Positions 53,820 through 62,176 of a DNA stretch of 64,000 nt are shown piece by piece. The position numbers were made by a program, and so were the translations under genes. Source of the DNA: [Eubacterium] eligens ATCC 27750. Lineage in GTDB: Bacteria; Bacillota; Clostridia; Lachnospirales; Lachnospiraceae. Every line of letters starts with the position of its first letter. Within the stretch, counting starts at the first letter, position 1. Location: NCBI RefSeq assembly GCF_000146185.1, contig NC_012778.1, positions 937,001-1,001,000 of the forward strand. The letters run 5' to 3'. The notes under the pieces are model-generated. The model worked only from the letters and a program-made list of their open reading frames with translations. It made no database searches and had not been told where the DNA came from.

Positions 53820-55793
53820 ATGAGCAAAAAGGCGTTAAAACTAGGAGCAGCTTCTATTCTTGCATTGGGGGCAGGTGCGGCAGTTGTATCAAAAAAGAAC
53901 AAAAGGAATGAGCAGAGGAAGGTAACTAAAGACATTCAGAAAAGAGCACATGAGGAGTTCCGTAATACTGAAAGAGGGAAATATACTAAGAATAGTAAGG
54001 GAATATATTACTCTAATGGTAACTATGAAGCATTTGCAAGACCGGAAAAACCAGAAGGAGTTGATGATAAATCAGCTTATATTGTAGGAAGTGGTCTTGG
54101 TGCATTAGCTGCAGCGTGCTTTCTTGTAAGAGATGGACAGATGAAGGGTGAGAATATTCACATACTTGAGGCTATGGATATTGCAGGCGGTGCATGTGAT
54201 GGAATTAATGATCCTACAAGAGGTTATGTAATGCGTGGCGGACGAGAGATGGAGAATCATTTCGAATGTCTGTGGGATTTGTTCAGAAGTATTCCGTCTA
54301 TTGAGACTCCGGGAGTTTCTGTACTTGATGAATATTACTGGCTTAACAAGCATGATCCTAATTATTCTCTTTGCAGGGCAACTGTAAACAGAGGTGAAGA
54401 TGCACATACAGATGGCAAATTTAATTTAAGCCAGAAGGGCTGTATGGAAATAATGAAGCTGTTCTTCACTAAAGATGAGGATTTGTATGATAAGACAATT
54501 GAAGATTTCTTTGATGAGGAAGTTTTTGATTCAGATTTCTGGCTGTACTGGCGTACGATGTTCGCATTTGAAAACTGGCACAGTGCGCTTGAGATGAAAC
54601 TTTATATTCAGAGATTTATCCATCATATAGGCGGACTTCCTGATTTCTCAGCATTGAAGTTTACCAAGTATAACCAGTATGAATCACTTATCTTGCCTAT
54701 GCAGAAATACCTTGAAGATGCAGGTGTTGAGTTCAGGTTTAACACAAGAGTTGATAATGTAATCTTTGATTTCAGGAATGGAAAGAAGATTGCAAAGACT
54801 ATTGAATGTACTGTAAAAGGTGAGACTAAGTCAATTGATCTTACTGAGAATGATTTGGTGTTCGTTACTAATGGAAGCTGTACAGAAGGTACTATATATG
54901 GTGACCATACACATGCACCTGTAGGTAATGCAGAGGTAAGAACAAGCGGTTGCTGGAGTCTGTGGAAGAATATTGCAGCACAGGACAGTTCATTTGGACA
55001 CCCAGAGAAGTTCTGTGGTGATATATCAAAGTCTAACTGGGAGTCTGCAACTGTTACAACAAGCGATGAGAAGATTATTTCTTACATTAAGAAAATATGT
55101 AAGAGGGATCCAAGAACTGGAAATGTTGTTACAGGCGGAATTGTCAGCTGTAAGGATTCAAGCTGGCTTTTAAGCTGGACAATTAACAGACAGGGACAGT
55201 TTAAGGAACAGAAGAAGGATGAGGTGTGTGTATGGGTATACAGCCTGTTTACTGATGTTGATGGTGATTATATCAAGAAGCCTATGAAAGAGTGTACAGG
55301 TGAAGAGATTACAGCAGAATGGCTGTATCATCTTGGCGTTCCTGTTGAAGAGATTGATGAGCTTGCTAAGAACCACTGTAACACTACACCAACAATGATG
55401 CCATTTATTACTGCATTTTTCATGCCAAGAAGAAAAGGTGACAGACCTGATGTTATTCCTGATGGCTGCGTTAATTTTGCATTTCTTGGACAGTTTGCTG
55501 AGACTCCGAGGGACACAATATTTACGACAGAGTATTCAGTCAGAACTGCAATGGAGGCTGTATATGGACTGCTTGGCGTAGACAGAGGTGTTCCTGAGGT
55601 CTGGGGTAGTGTATATGATGTAAGAGACCTGCTTGATTCATCTGTTAAGCTTATGGATGGCAAATCACCATTAGAGATTGATTTAGGACCGCTTAATGTT
55701 ATCAAGAAGGTTGTCTTAAAGAAGATAAAAGGAACTGTTATTGAAAAGGTGTTAAAAGACCATGATGTAATTAAAGATTATATGAAATATTAG
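53820..55793 (+). CDS. ohyA: Oleate hydratase with N-terminal membrane helix
   Basis: Adds water to the cis-9 double bond of unsaturated fatty acids (FAD-dependent; formerly myosin-cross-reactive antigen). The core starts near residue 66 with GIYYSNGNYEAFARPEKPEG, followed by SAYIVGSGLGALAAACFLVRDG, the FAD site. Other landmarks include MRGGREMENHFECLWDL and FLGQFAETPRDTIFTTEYSV. At 657 residues it is longer than usual because of an N-terminal stretch of about 60 residues with a hydrophobic helix (LGAASILALGAGAAVVS) and a basic linker. The ATG 53820 is 9 bases after AAAGGTGG. Confidence 0.95.
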   Translation: MSKKALKLGAASILALGAGAAVVSKKNKRNEQRKVTKDIQKRAHEEFRNTERGKYTKNSKGIYYSNGNYEAFARPEKPEGVDDKSAYIVGSGLGALAAACFLVRDGQMKGENIHILEAMDIAGGACDGINDPTRGYVMRGGREMENHFECLWDLFRSIPSIETPGVSVLDEYYWLNKHDPNYSLCRATVNRGEDAHTDGKFNLSQKGCMEIMKLFFTKDEDLYDKTIEDFFDEEVFDSDFWLYWRTMFAFENWHSALEMKLYIQRFIHHIGGLPDFSALKFTKYNQYESLILPMQKYLEDAGVEFRFNTRVDNVIFDFRNGKKIAKTIECTVKGETKSIDLTENDLVFVTNGSCTEGTIYGDHTHAPVGNAEVRTSGCWSLWKNIAAQDSSFGHPEKFCGDISKSNWESATVTTSDEKIISYIKKICKRDPRTGNVVTGGIVSCKDSSWLLSWTINRQGQFKEQKKDEVCVWVYSLFTDVDGDYIKKPMKECTGEEITAEWLYHLGVPVEEIDELAKNHCNTTPTMMPFITAFFMPRRKGDRPDVIPDGCVNFAFLGQFAETPRDTIFTTEYSVRTAMEAVYGLLGVDRGVPEVWGSVYDVRDLLDSSVKLMDGKSPLEIDLGPLNVIKKVVLKKIKGTVIEKVLKDHDVIKDYMKY

Positions 55794-55802
55794 CGAGGAT
55801 TG

Positions 55803-55832
55803 TGGGATAGTGATTGAGTAATCACTATCCCA
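55803..55832. terminator. Hairpin between convergent ohyA and ZIP genes
   Basis: A perfect 13-bp stem TGGGATAGTGATT/AATCACTATCCCA with loop GAGT. There is no T run on either strand, and the right arm contains the ZIP stop codon. It may protect 3' ends or slow both polymerases. Confidence 0.5.
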
Positions 55833-56604
55833 ATGCTATATCAAGAACCATCATAAGTGCAAATCCTACAGCGGCACCTATAGTTCCTATATTGCTGTGT
55901 TCGCCGTTCTGTGATTCAGGAATAAGTTCCTCTATTACAACATACATCATAGCTCCTGCTGCGAAAGAAAGCAGATAAGGAAGAACAGGCGTGATAATAC
56001 CAGCAATAAGAATTGTTATGAATCCGCCGACAGGTTCAACAACACCAGAAAGCACTCCGCATATGAATGCTTTCTTCTTACTCATGCCCTCACCACATAA
56101 TGGCATTGATATAATTGCTCCTTCTGGGAAATTCTGTATTGCTATACCAATTGCAAGTGCCATTGCAGCAGTAGCAGTTATTCCTGAATCCTTCATCATT
56201 GCGCCGGCAAATGCAACACCGACTGACATTCCCTCGGGGATGTTGTGTAATGTCACAGCGAAAAGCATCATGGTAGTTTTTGATATGGAATTGGTTCTAA
56301 TACCTTCCTGATTCTTGCTTTCAATATGCATATGTGGAATGACAGTATCAAGAAGCAGAAGAAAGAATATTCCTGCGAGAAAACCAACCAGTGCAGCCAG
56401 CCATTCCGGAGCACTGCTTCCTTTTGACATATCTATAGATGGTATCAGCAAAGACCATACTGATGCGGCAATCATAACTCCTGCCGCGAATCCTAAAAGC
56501 ATTTTTTCAAACTTTGGGGCAATCCGTTTTTTTAAGAAGAACACCATGGCAGAGCCAAGAGATGTTCCGATAAAAGGAATTGCTAATATTATAAATTCTG
56601 ACAT
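55825..56604 (-). CDS. ZIP family metal transporter (ZupT-like)
   Basis: A 259-residue integral membrane protein with about eight helices for divalent metal uptake (zinc, iron or manganese). The metal-binding helices HNIPEGMSVGVAFAGAM and AIQNFPEGAIISMPLCGEG are intact, with the His-Asn and Glu ligands. A His-containing cytoplasmic loop (VIPHMHIESK) lies between helices 3 and 4. AAAGGAGC precedes the start. The promoter and operator suggest metal-dependent repression. Confidence 0.94.
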   Translation of the reverse strand: MSEFIILAIPFIGTSLGSAMVFFLKKRIAPKFEKMLLGFAAGVMIAASVWSLLIPSIDMSKGSSAPEWLAALVGFLAGIFFLLLLDTVIPHMHIESKNQEGIRTNSISKTTMMLFAVTLHNIPEGMSVGVAFAGAMMKDSGITATAAMALAIGIAIQNFPEGAIISMPLCGEGMSKKKAFICGVLSGVVEPVGGFITILIAGIITPVLPYLLSFAAGAMMYVVIEELIPESQNGEHSNIGTIGAAVGFALMMVLDIALG

Positions 56605-56624
56605 AAAAGCTCCTTTCTATGTAA

Positions 56625-56640
56625 GTTAGGCATAACTAAC
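56625..56640. promoter_or_regulatory. Palindromic operator at the ZIP transporter start site
   Basis: GTTAGGCATAACTAAC: perfect 5-base arms GTTAG/CTAAC around six bases. It lies 6 bases downstream of the ZIP -10 box, overlapping the expected +1 region. The TTAGG...CTAA form resembles DtxR/MntR-family sites. Confidence 0.5.
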
Positions 56641-56646
56641 ATAATT

Positions 56647-56675
56647 ATTATAGCATTTAAGGGTTTATATTACAA
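56647..56675 (-). promoter_or_regulatory. ZIP transporter promoter
   Basis: On the minus strand, TTGTAA (56670-56675), 17 bases, TATAAT (56647-56652), followed directly by the palindrome at 56625-56640. Confidence 0.65.
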
Positions 56676-56706
56676 ATGTTTTATCGAAAGAGAGTGATAA
56701 TACGCC

Positions 56707-56760
56707 AAAAGTTACCTGCAACGACTTTTTGAAATAAAAGTTTCCTACAACGACTTTTTG
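56707..56760. repeat. Two tandem 25-bp direct repeats upstream of the AraC gene
   Basis: Copies at 56707-56731 and 56736-56760, 23 of 25 positions identical, period 29 bp. Each begins AAAAGTT, holds CAACGACTTTTTG at its right end, and has inverted AAAAGT/ACTTTT ends. They lie directly upstream of a TAGAAT -10-like box at 56764-56769. Confidence 0.85.
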
Positions 56761-56797
56761 TGATAGAATGTTTCTATACAAGTTGGAGGTGTCAGAT

Positions 56798-57670
56798 ATG
56801 GGGAATGTAGTTGATAAAGGAACCAGCTTTTTGTTTCATGTGAACAGGTATGTGGCAGGTAGTGAAACTGACATGTATAAACATGGATATGCGGAGCTTT
56901 TATATGTGTCTGATGGAAGCCTTACTGAGCATGTATGTGGGGATAAGGTGCATATAAAGAAAGGCGATGTATGCTTTATTGATTCGGGGTGTGTACATAA
57001 GGAAAGCTTTGAGGAAGATGACACATTTGTAATAAGACTCGAAGTGTCAGATGAGATTATTAATGCAGTTATAAGTAATGCTATGGCGGATAAACAGGCG
57101 GTGGATTATATTAAAGAGCTTGTTAAAGTGTTAAAGAACAGCGGATATATACATTTTGGCTATAAAGATGATTATGATAATGAGCTTAAGGATATGCTTA
57201 CTGCTATGATAAGCGAGTGTGGTGTGGCGGATATGGCGTCTGCATATATATGTCAGGGGCTTATGCTTAGGATTCTGTGGCGGCTAGGAACAGTATATGA
57301 GTATGCACAGTCAAGATACATAAGAAAGAAAATTAACTGGCTTTTGCATCAGGAAATTACAGATTTTATTGAAGATAATATGAAAGATGTTACAATAGAT
57401 ATGCTTGTTGAAAGATTCGGTTATCAGGAGGATTATTTCAACAGGTTTTTAAAGGCACAGACAGGTATGACTTTCACGGAATATCTGCAGGATTGCAGAT
57501 TGAACAAATCGGCCATTCTCTTAAAAGAAGATTCAATGGATGTTGATGAGATTATAAAGAAAGTCGGATATAGAAACAAAGGATATTTTTACAGGATATT
57601 TACTGAGAAATACAACATGACACCTGCAAAATTCAGAAAATATATTAAAGAAAAGGAGTTTACGATATGA
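56798..57670 (+). CDS. AraC family transcriptional regulator
   Basis: A 290-residue regulator. The N-terminal part is a cupin-type sensor domain (GDKVHIKKGDVCFIDSGCVH), and residues about 190-288 are the double HTH_18 domain with VTIDMLVERFGYQEDYFNRF and IIKKVGYRNKGYFYRIFTEK, then YNMTPAKFRKY. The start ATG 56798 follows TTGGAGGT; an ATG at 56768 is less likely. It overlaps the GH43 gene by 4 bases, so it presumably controls that glycosidase and itself, in response to a plant sugar. Confidence 0.93.
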   Translation: MGNVVDKGTSFLFHVNRYVAGSETDMYKHGYAELLYVSDGSLTEHVCGDKVHIKKGDVCFIDSGCVHKESFEEDDTFVIRLEVSDEIINAVISNAMADKQAVDYIKELVKVLKNSGYIHFGYKDDYDNELKDMLTAMISECGVADMASAYICQGLMLRILWRLGTVYEYAQSRYIRKKINWLLHQEITDFIEDNMKDVTIDMLVERFGYQEDYFNRFLKAQTGMTFTEYLQDCRLNKSAILLKEDSMDVDEIIKKVGYRNKGYFYRIFTEKYNMTPAKFRKYIKEKEFTI

Positions 57671-59205
57671 GTGATATGTATAACAATCCGGTACAGAGAG
57701 GATTCTTTCCAGATCCTTCGGTAGTAAGAGTTGGAGATGACTATTATATGGCTAATTCAACATTTCAGTATTTCCCTGCAATTGCAATCAGCCATTCCAA
57801 GGATATGATTCACTGGCATGTAATTGGACATGCAATTACAGATTCAGAAGAACTTGATTTAAGAGATATTAAAGACTCACATGGCATATGGGCACCGGAT
57901 ATTAATTATGTTGATGGTAAATTCATTATAATGGCAACTTTAAGGCTTAACGGAGATGGCAAAAGAGATAATAATGTATTAAGACGCCAGCTTGTTGTAA
58001 CATCAGATAAGCCACAAGGACCATATTCAAAGCCAGCCTGGCTTGAGGTTGACAATATTGACCCATCTTTATTTGTTGATGATGACGGTAAGAAGTATCT
58101 TCTTATAAGTCCGGGAATCAATCTTTTACCACTCAGTGATGACTGCACTAAGGTTACAGGTGAAAGTGTGTGTGTATGGTCAGGAACTGGAGAGAGATGT
58201 CCGGAAGGACCACACATTTTTAAGAAGGGTGAGTATTATTATGCAATGCTTGCGGAAGGCGGTACAGGCTATGGACATGGAATCAATGTTGCTCGTTCAA
58301 AGAATCTGTATGGACCATATGAGGAATCACCATACAATCCTGTATTGAGACAGTTTAATCCAGATGCACCGATTCAGAGAACAGGACATGGCAATATAAT
58401 TGAGACACAGGACGGAAGCTGGTGGTGCTATTATCTGTGTGGAAGACCTAATCAGGGCAATTATACAACAATAGGAAGAGAGACAGCACTTGACCCTGTA
58501 ACATGGCTTTCAGATGGCTGGTTCGTGATTAATGACAGGAAAGGACCAAGCCTTACACAGAAAGCACCTGAATTACCTGAATGTACATTTGAAAAGTGGA
58601 CAAGAGATGATTTTGATGATGATACTCTTAATCTTAACTGGGAGTTTGTAAGAAATCCTGTTAAGGGTAATTATTCTCTTACAGAAAGAAAAGGATATTT
58701 AAGGCTCTGGACAATGGACGGAACTCTTAATGAGATAAGGGCTAAGAATACTCTTGTAAGAAGAGAACAGGAATTATCGTATACAGCACATACAAAGCTT
58801 GACTTCTATCCTGAAAAGGACGGAGAACAGGCAGGTCTTACCTGTTATTACAGTACTGCGACTTATGCAAGATTGTCATTGTGTTATGAGAATGGAAGAA
58901 AATTGCAGCTTGTGATTAACAGAAACCATGGCGAGGAGCTTATCTCACAGGTGGACAATATAAAGGAGCAGAGCATATACTTAAAGGTTGTAGTTGATAA
59001 ACTGACAAGAAGCTTTTTCTACAGCTATGATGGTGAACAATGGGAACCAGCAGGAGTGCTTGAAAATTGCATATATCTGTGCGATGAGGGTGTGCCTGAT
59101 GACAGAAAGCGTCATACAGGAACGCTTGTTGGAATATATGCCAATAATGGTGGCTGCGGAAGCAGGATTCCGGCAGATTTTGATTATTTTGAATATGAGG
59201 ACTAG
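57667..59205 (+). CDS. Glycoside hydrolase family 43 (beta-xylosidase/arabinofuranosidase)
   Basis: A 512-residue enzyme. The N-terminal five-blade propeller has the three catalytic acids Asp16 (GFFPDPSVV), Asp132 (NIDPSLFVDDDG) and Glu180 (RCPEGPHIFKKG). Residues about 320-510 form the C-terminal beta-sandwich found in GH43 xylosidases (FEKWTRDDFDDDTLNLNWEF at its start). No signal peptide, so it acts in the cytoplasm on imported oligosaccharides. Its ATG overlaps the AraC stop; no transporter gene is beside it. The specificity cannot be told. Confidence 0.93.
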   Translation: MSDMYNNPVQRGFFPDPSVVRVGDDYYMANSTFQYFPAIAISHSKDMIHWHVIGHAITDSEELDLRDIKDSHGIWAPDINYVDGKFIIMATLRLNGDGKRDNNVLRRQLVVTSDKPQGPYSKPAWLEVDNIDPSLFVDDDGKKYLLISPGINLLPLSDDCTKVTGESVCVWSGTGERCPEGPHIFKKGEYYYAMLAEGGTGYGHGINVARSKNLYGPYEESPYNPVLRQFNPDAPIQRTGHGNIIETQDGSWWCYYLCGRPNQGNYTTIGRETALDPVTWLSDGWFVINDRKGPSLTQKAPELPECTFEKWTRDDFDDDTLNLNWEFVRNPVKGNYSLTERKGYLRLWTMDGTLNEIRAKNTLVRREQELSYTAHTKLDFYPEKDGEQAGLTCYYSTATYARLSLCYENGRKLQLVINRNHGEELISQVDNIKEQSIYLKVVVDKLTRSFFYSYDGEQWEPAGVLENCIYLCDEGVPDDRKRHTGTLVGIYANNGGCGSRIPADFDYFEYED

Positions 59206-59210
59206 ATTTT

Positions 59211-60455
59211 ATGAGTTTTGATTGTGTGGTTATAGGCGGAGGTGCAGCCGGAATGATGGCTGCCATACAATGTAAAGAGAATAATATGCAGACTGTGATT
59301 ATAGAACACACAGCAAAGCTTGGAACTAAGATATTAAAGACTGGGAATGGCAAATGTAATTTCTCCAATACATTTATGACTAAGGAAATGTATCAGAACA
59401 ATAACGCAGATTATGCGATGGAGATTATTAACAGGTTTAATGTTGATGATACAATACATTTTTTTGAGGGCTTAAGTGTATATAAGAAGGAACGTAACGG
59501 TTATCTGTATCCGAGGTCAGAGATGGCGGCTTCTGTGGCGCTGGCGCTTACAGGAAAGATACAGGCACTTGATATTCCGGTTTTTTTTGAGACATCTGTT
59601 AAAAAAATTGACAGGGCAGGCAGCGAATATGTGTTACAGCTTGAGGGTGCGAAGACTAATACAATTAAGACTAAGACAGTGATTCTTGCATGCGGTTCGG
59701 CGGCTTCACCGTCTTCTGGTTCTGATGGAAGCGGTTATAAGCTTGTCAGGAAACTTGGAGTTAAAGTTGTTAAGCCACTTCCGGCTCTTACGGCACTTGA
59801 ATCGGACAAGAAGAATATGAAGCTTGCAACGGGTGTAAGAGCACTTGGAAATGTTAAGATTATGGTTGCAGGCAGAGTGGTTGCTGAGGATACTGGCGAG
59901 ATTCAGTTTACTGATTATGGAATATCAGGAATCCCTGTTTTTCAGGTGAGTCGTTTTGCTGTCAGGGCGATGGAAGAAGGTCAGAGGGTTGAAGCTCTTG
60001 TTGATGTGGCAGCAGATATTAAAGAAGATGACCTTTTATCAATGCTAAAATGTGCTGTTAATACAAGAAAGCATCAGTCAGTAAGCGAAAGCCTGTCAGG
60101 GTTGTTTAATAAAAAGCTTGTAATGATGATATGTAAAGATGTTGGAATCGAGGGTAATTCATCAGCTTCTGATATAGATGACGACATATGCCAGAGACTT
60201 GCAAGATATATGAAATCCCTCCACTACCATATAACAGGATATAAGGGAAATGATTATGCACAGGTATGTCAGGGTGGTGTTGATGTATCCGGACTGAATT
60301 ATAATCTTGAATCAGTTGATAACCCTGGGATATTCTTTGCAGGGGAGCTTGTGGATATAGACGGCAGATGTGGTGGTTATAACCTTCAGTGGGCATGGAG
60401 CAGCGGCGTGGTTGCTGCTAAGTCAGCGTTTGATTATTGTAACAGACAGGAATAA
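59211..60455 (+). CDS. NAD(P)/FAD-dependent oxidoreductase, BaiN/HI0933 family (paralogue)
   Basis: A 414-residue paralogue of the protein at 5369-6607. FAD site CVVIGGGAAGMMAA, family motif KLGTKILKTGNGKCNFSN, and the C-terminal AGELVDIDGRCGGYNLQWAWSS with FAD contacts. It is 5 bases after the GH43 gene but functionally unlike it. The next gene is another flavoprotein, so a shared redox function is possible. The substrate is unknown. Confidence 0.9.
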   Translation: MSFDCVVIGGGAAGMMAAIQCKENNMQTVIIEHTAKLGTKILKTGNGKCNFSNTFMTKEMYQNNNADYAMEIINRFNVDDTIHFFEGLSVYKKERNGYLYPRSEMAASVALALTGKIQALDIPVFFETSVKKIDRAGSEYVLQLEGAKTNTIKTKTVILACGSAASPSSGSDGSGYKLVRKLGVKVVKPLPALTALESDKKNMKLATGVRALGNVKIMVAGRVVAEDTGEIQFTDYGISGIPVFQVSRFAVRAMEEGQRVEALVDVAADIKEDDLLSMLKCAVNTRKHQSVSESLSGLFNKKLVMMICKDVGIEGNSSASDIDDDICQRLARYMKSLHYHITGYKGNDYAQVCQGGVDVSGLNYNLESVDNPGIFFAGELVDIDGRCGGYNLQWAWSSGVVAAKSAFDYCNRQE

Positions 60456-60460
60456 GAATA

Positions 60461-62107
60461 ATGGAAAAGAAATGTATTAAGATTAGTAATATAAAGATAT
60501 CTCCTGATAAAGATACAGCATTTTTAGAAGGAATTATAAGAAAAGAATTAAGACTTGGAAAAGATGCACAGATTGATTATGAAATAGCAAAAAGGTCACT
60601 TGACTGCAGACACAAGCCTCAGGTTATGCATATATACAGTGTCGAAGTGTATAAGGTGGTGCGTTCCGGCAGGGAAGAAAAGCTTGAGAATATAATTAAG
60701 AAATCATGTTGCAAGAATGCTGTTATGTCTAAAAGGGTTATCTATAAGTTTCCTGTTAATGCGACAGAAAATGTTAATGAAGATGAAAGACCTGTAGTTA
60801 TCGGATTTGGACCGGCAGGAATATTCTGTGCTCTTGAGCTTGCCAAAGCGGGGCTTAGACCTGTTGTATATGAGCGTGGACAGGATGTTGATACAAGAAC
60901 TAAGAAGGTTGCACAGTTCTGGGAGACGGGTGAGCTTGATACAGAATGTAATGTGCAGTTTGGTGAAGGCGGAGCAGGCACATTTTCTGATGGAAAGCTT
61001 AACACACAGATTTCAGATACATTTGGAAGAATAAGATATGTTCTGCAGAGCTTTGTAAAGTTCGGTGCATCAGAAGATATTCTGTATGCCAATAAGCCAC
61101 ATATAGGAACAGACGTGCTTGCGGATGTAATTAAGAATATAAGACAGCATATTACCGCGCTTGGCGGTGAAGTTAATTTTGGAAGCTGTCTTAAAAAGAT
61201 TGAGATTAAAGACGGAAAAGTGTGTGGCGTTGTCATAGCTGACAAAGATGGTGAGTATGTAAGAAAATGCAGTAAAGTGTGCCTTGCAATAGGTCACAGT
61301 TCAAGAGATACATTTGAATATCTTCACAGTGAGAATATAAATATGGAGCCGAAGCCTTTTGCGGTTGGAGTAAGAATAGAACATCCACAGGAAATGATTA
61401 ATTATAATGCTTATGCAGATGCTGCATATGAGCTTCCGGCGGCTGATTATAAAGTTACTTACAAGACGAAGAATACAGATAAAGAACGAGGTGTGTATTC
61501 TTTCTGTATGTGTCCAGGAGGTTATGTTGTTAATGCTTCATCAGAGAACGGCAGGACATGTGTTAATGGAATGAGTTACTCAGGCCGTGATTCCCGCAAT
61601 GCTAATTCAGCAATAATTGTTACAGTCGGACCAGATGATTTCGGACATGAAGTACTTGATGGAATAAAATTTCAGAGACAGTTAGAAGCAAACGCTTATG
61701 CTGAAGGAAATGGAAAAGTTCCGGTACAGTTATTTGGCGATTTTGAAAAAAATATAACAACAACGAAATTAGGAGAGGTTGAGCCTTGCATAAAAGGAGA
61801 ATATACATTTGCTAATCTTAAGAATGTATTACCTTCTTATGTGGCAGATTCAGTTGTTGAAGGCGTGCATGGATTTTCAAAATTCATACATGATTTCGAC
61901 AGGAAAGATGCTGTACTATCTGGCGTTGAGAGCAGAACCTCAAGTCCTGTAAGAATAATAAGAAACGATGAACTTGTAAGTACATCAGTATGTGGATTGT
62001 ATCCGTGTGGTGAAGGTGCAGGGTATGCAGGAGGCATAACATCTGCTGCAGTTGATGGTGTTAAGGTTGCGGAATATATGGCAGTAACATCTGCTTGTAT
62101 GGGATAA
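60461..62107 (+). CDS. FAD-dependent oxidoreductase (COG2509 type)
   Basis: A 548-residue flavoprotein. An N-terminal 100-residue domain precedes the FAD site VVIGFGPAGIFCALELAKAG, followed by the family-defining ECNVQFGEGGAGTFSDGKLN near residue 165 and the C-terminal GEGAGYAGGITSAAVDG. Members resemble dehydrogenases of the HI0933 superfamily. It lies 5 bases after the BaiN-type gene, probably in the same transcript. The substrate is unknown. Confidence 0.9.
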   Translation: MEKKCIKISNIKISPDKDTAFLEGIIRKELRLGKDAQIDYEIAKRSLDCRHKPQVMHIYSVEVYKVVRSGREEKLENIIKKSCCKNAVMSKRVIYKFPVNATENVNEDERPVVIGFGPAGIFCALELAKAGLRPVVYERGQDVDTRTKKVAQFWETGELDTECNVQFGEGGAGTFSDGKLNTQISDTFGRIRYVLQSFVKFGASEDILYANKPHIGTDVLADVIKNIRQHITALGGEVNFGSCLKKIEIKDGKVCGVVIADKDGEYVRKCSKVCLAIGHSSRDTFEYLHSENINMEPKPFAVGVRIEHPQEMINYNAYADAAYELPAADYKVTYKTKNTDKERGVYSFCMCPGGYVVNASSENGRTCVNGMSYSGRDSRNANSAIIVTVGPDDFGHEVLDGIKFQRQLEANAYAEGNGKVPVQLFGDFEKNITTTKLGEVEPCIKGEYTFANLKNVLPSYVADSVVEGVHGFSKFIHDFDRKDAVLSGVESRTSSPVRIIRNDELVSTSVCGLYPCGEGAGYAGGITSAAVDGVKVAEYMAVTSACMG

Positions 62108-62109
62108 TA

Positions 62110-62138
62110 TGGACTTTTTAATAAAAATATAGTAAAAT
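62110..62138 (+). promoter_or_regulatory. Putative proB promoter
   Basis: TGGACT, 17 bases, TAAAAT, beginning 2 bases after the stop codon of the upstream flavoprotein gene and ending 38 bases before proB. Confidence 0.45.
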
Positions 62139-62176
62139 AGACCAGCATTTGATTTTTTTACTGGAGATATTAAAAT

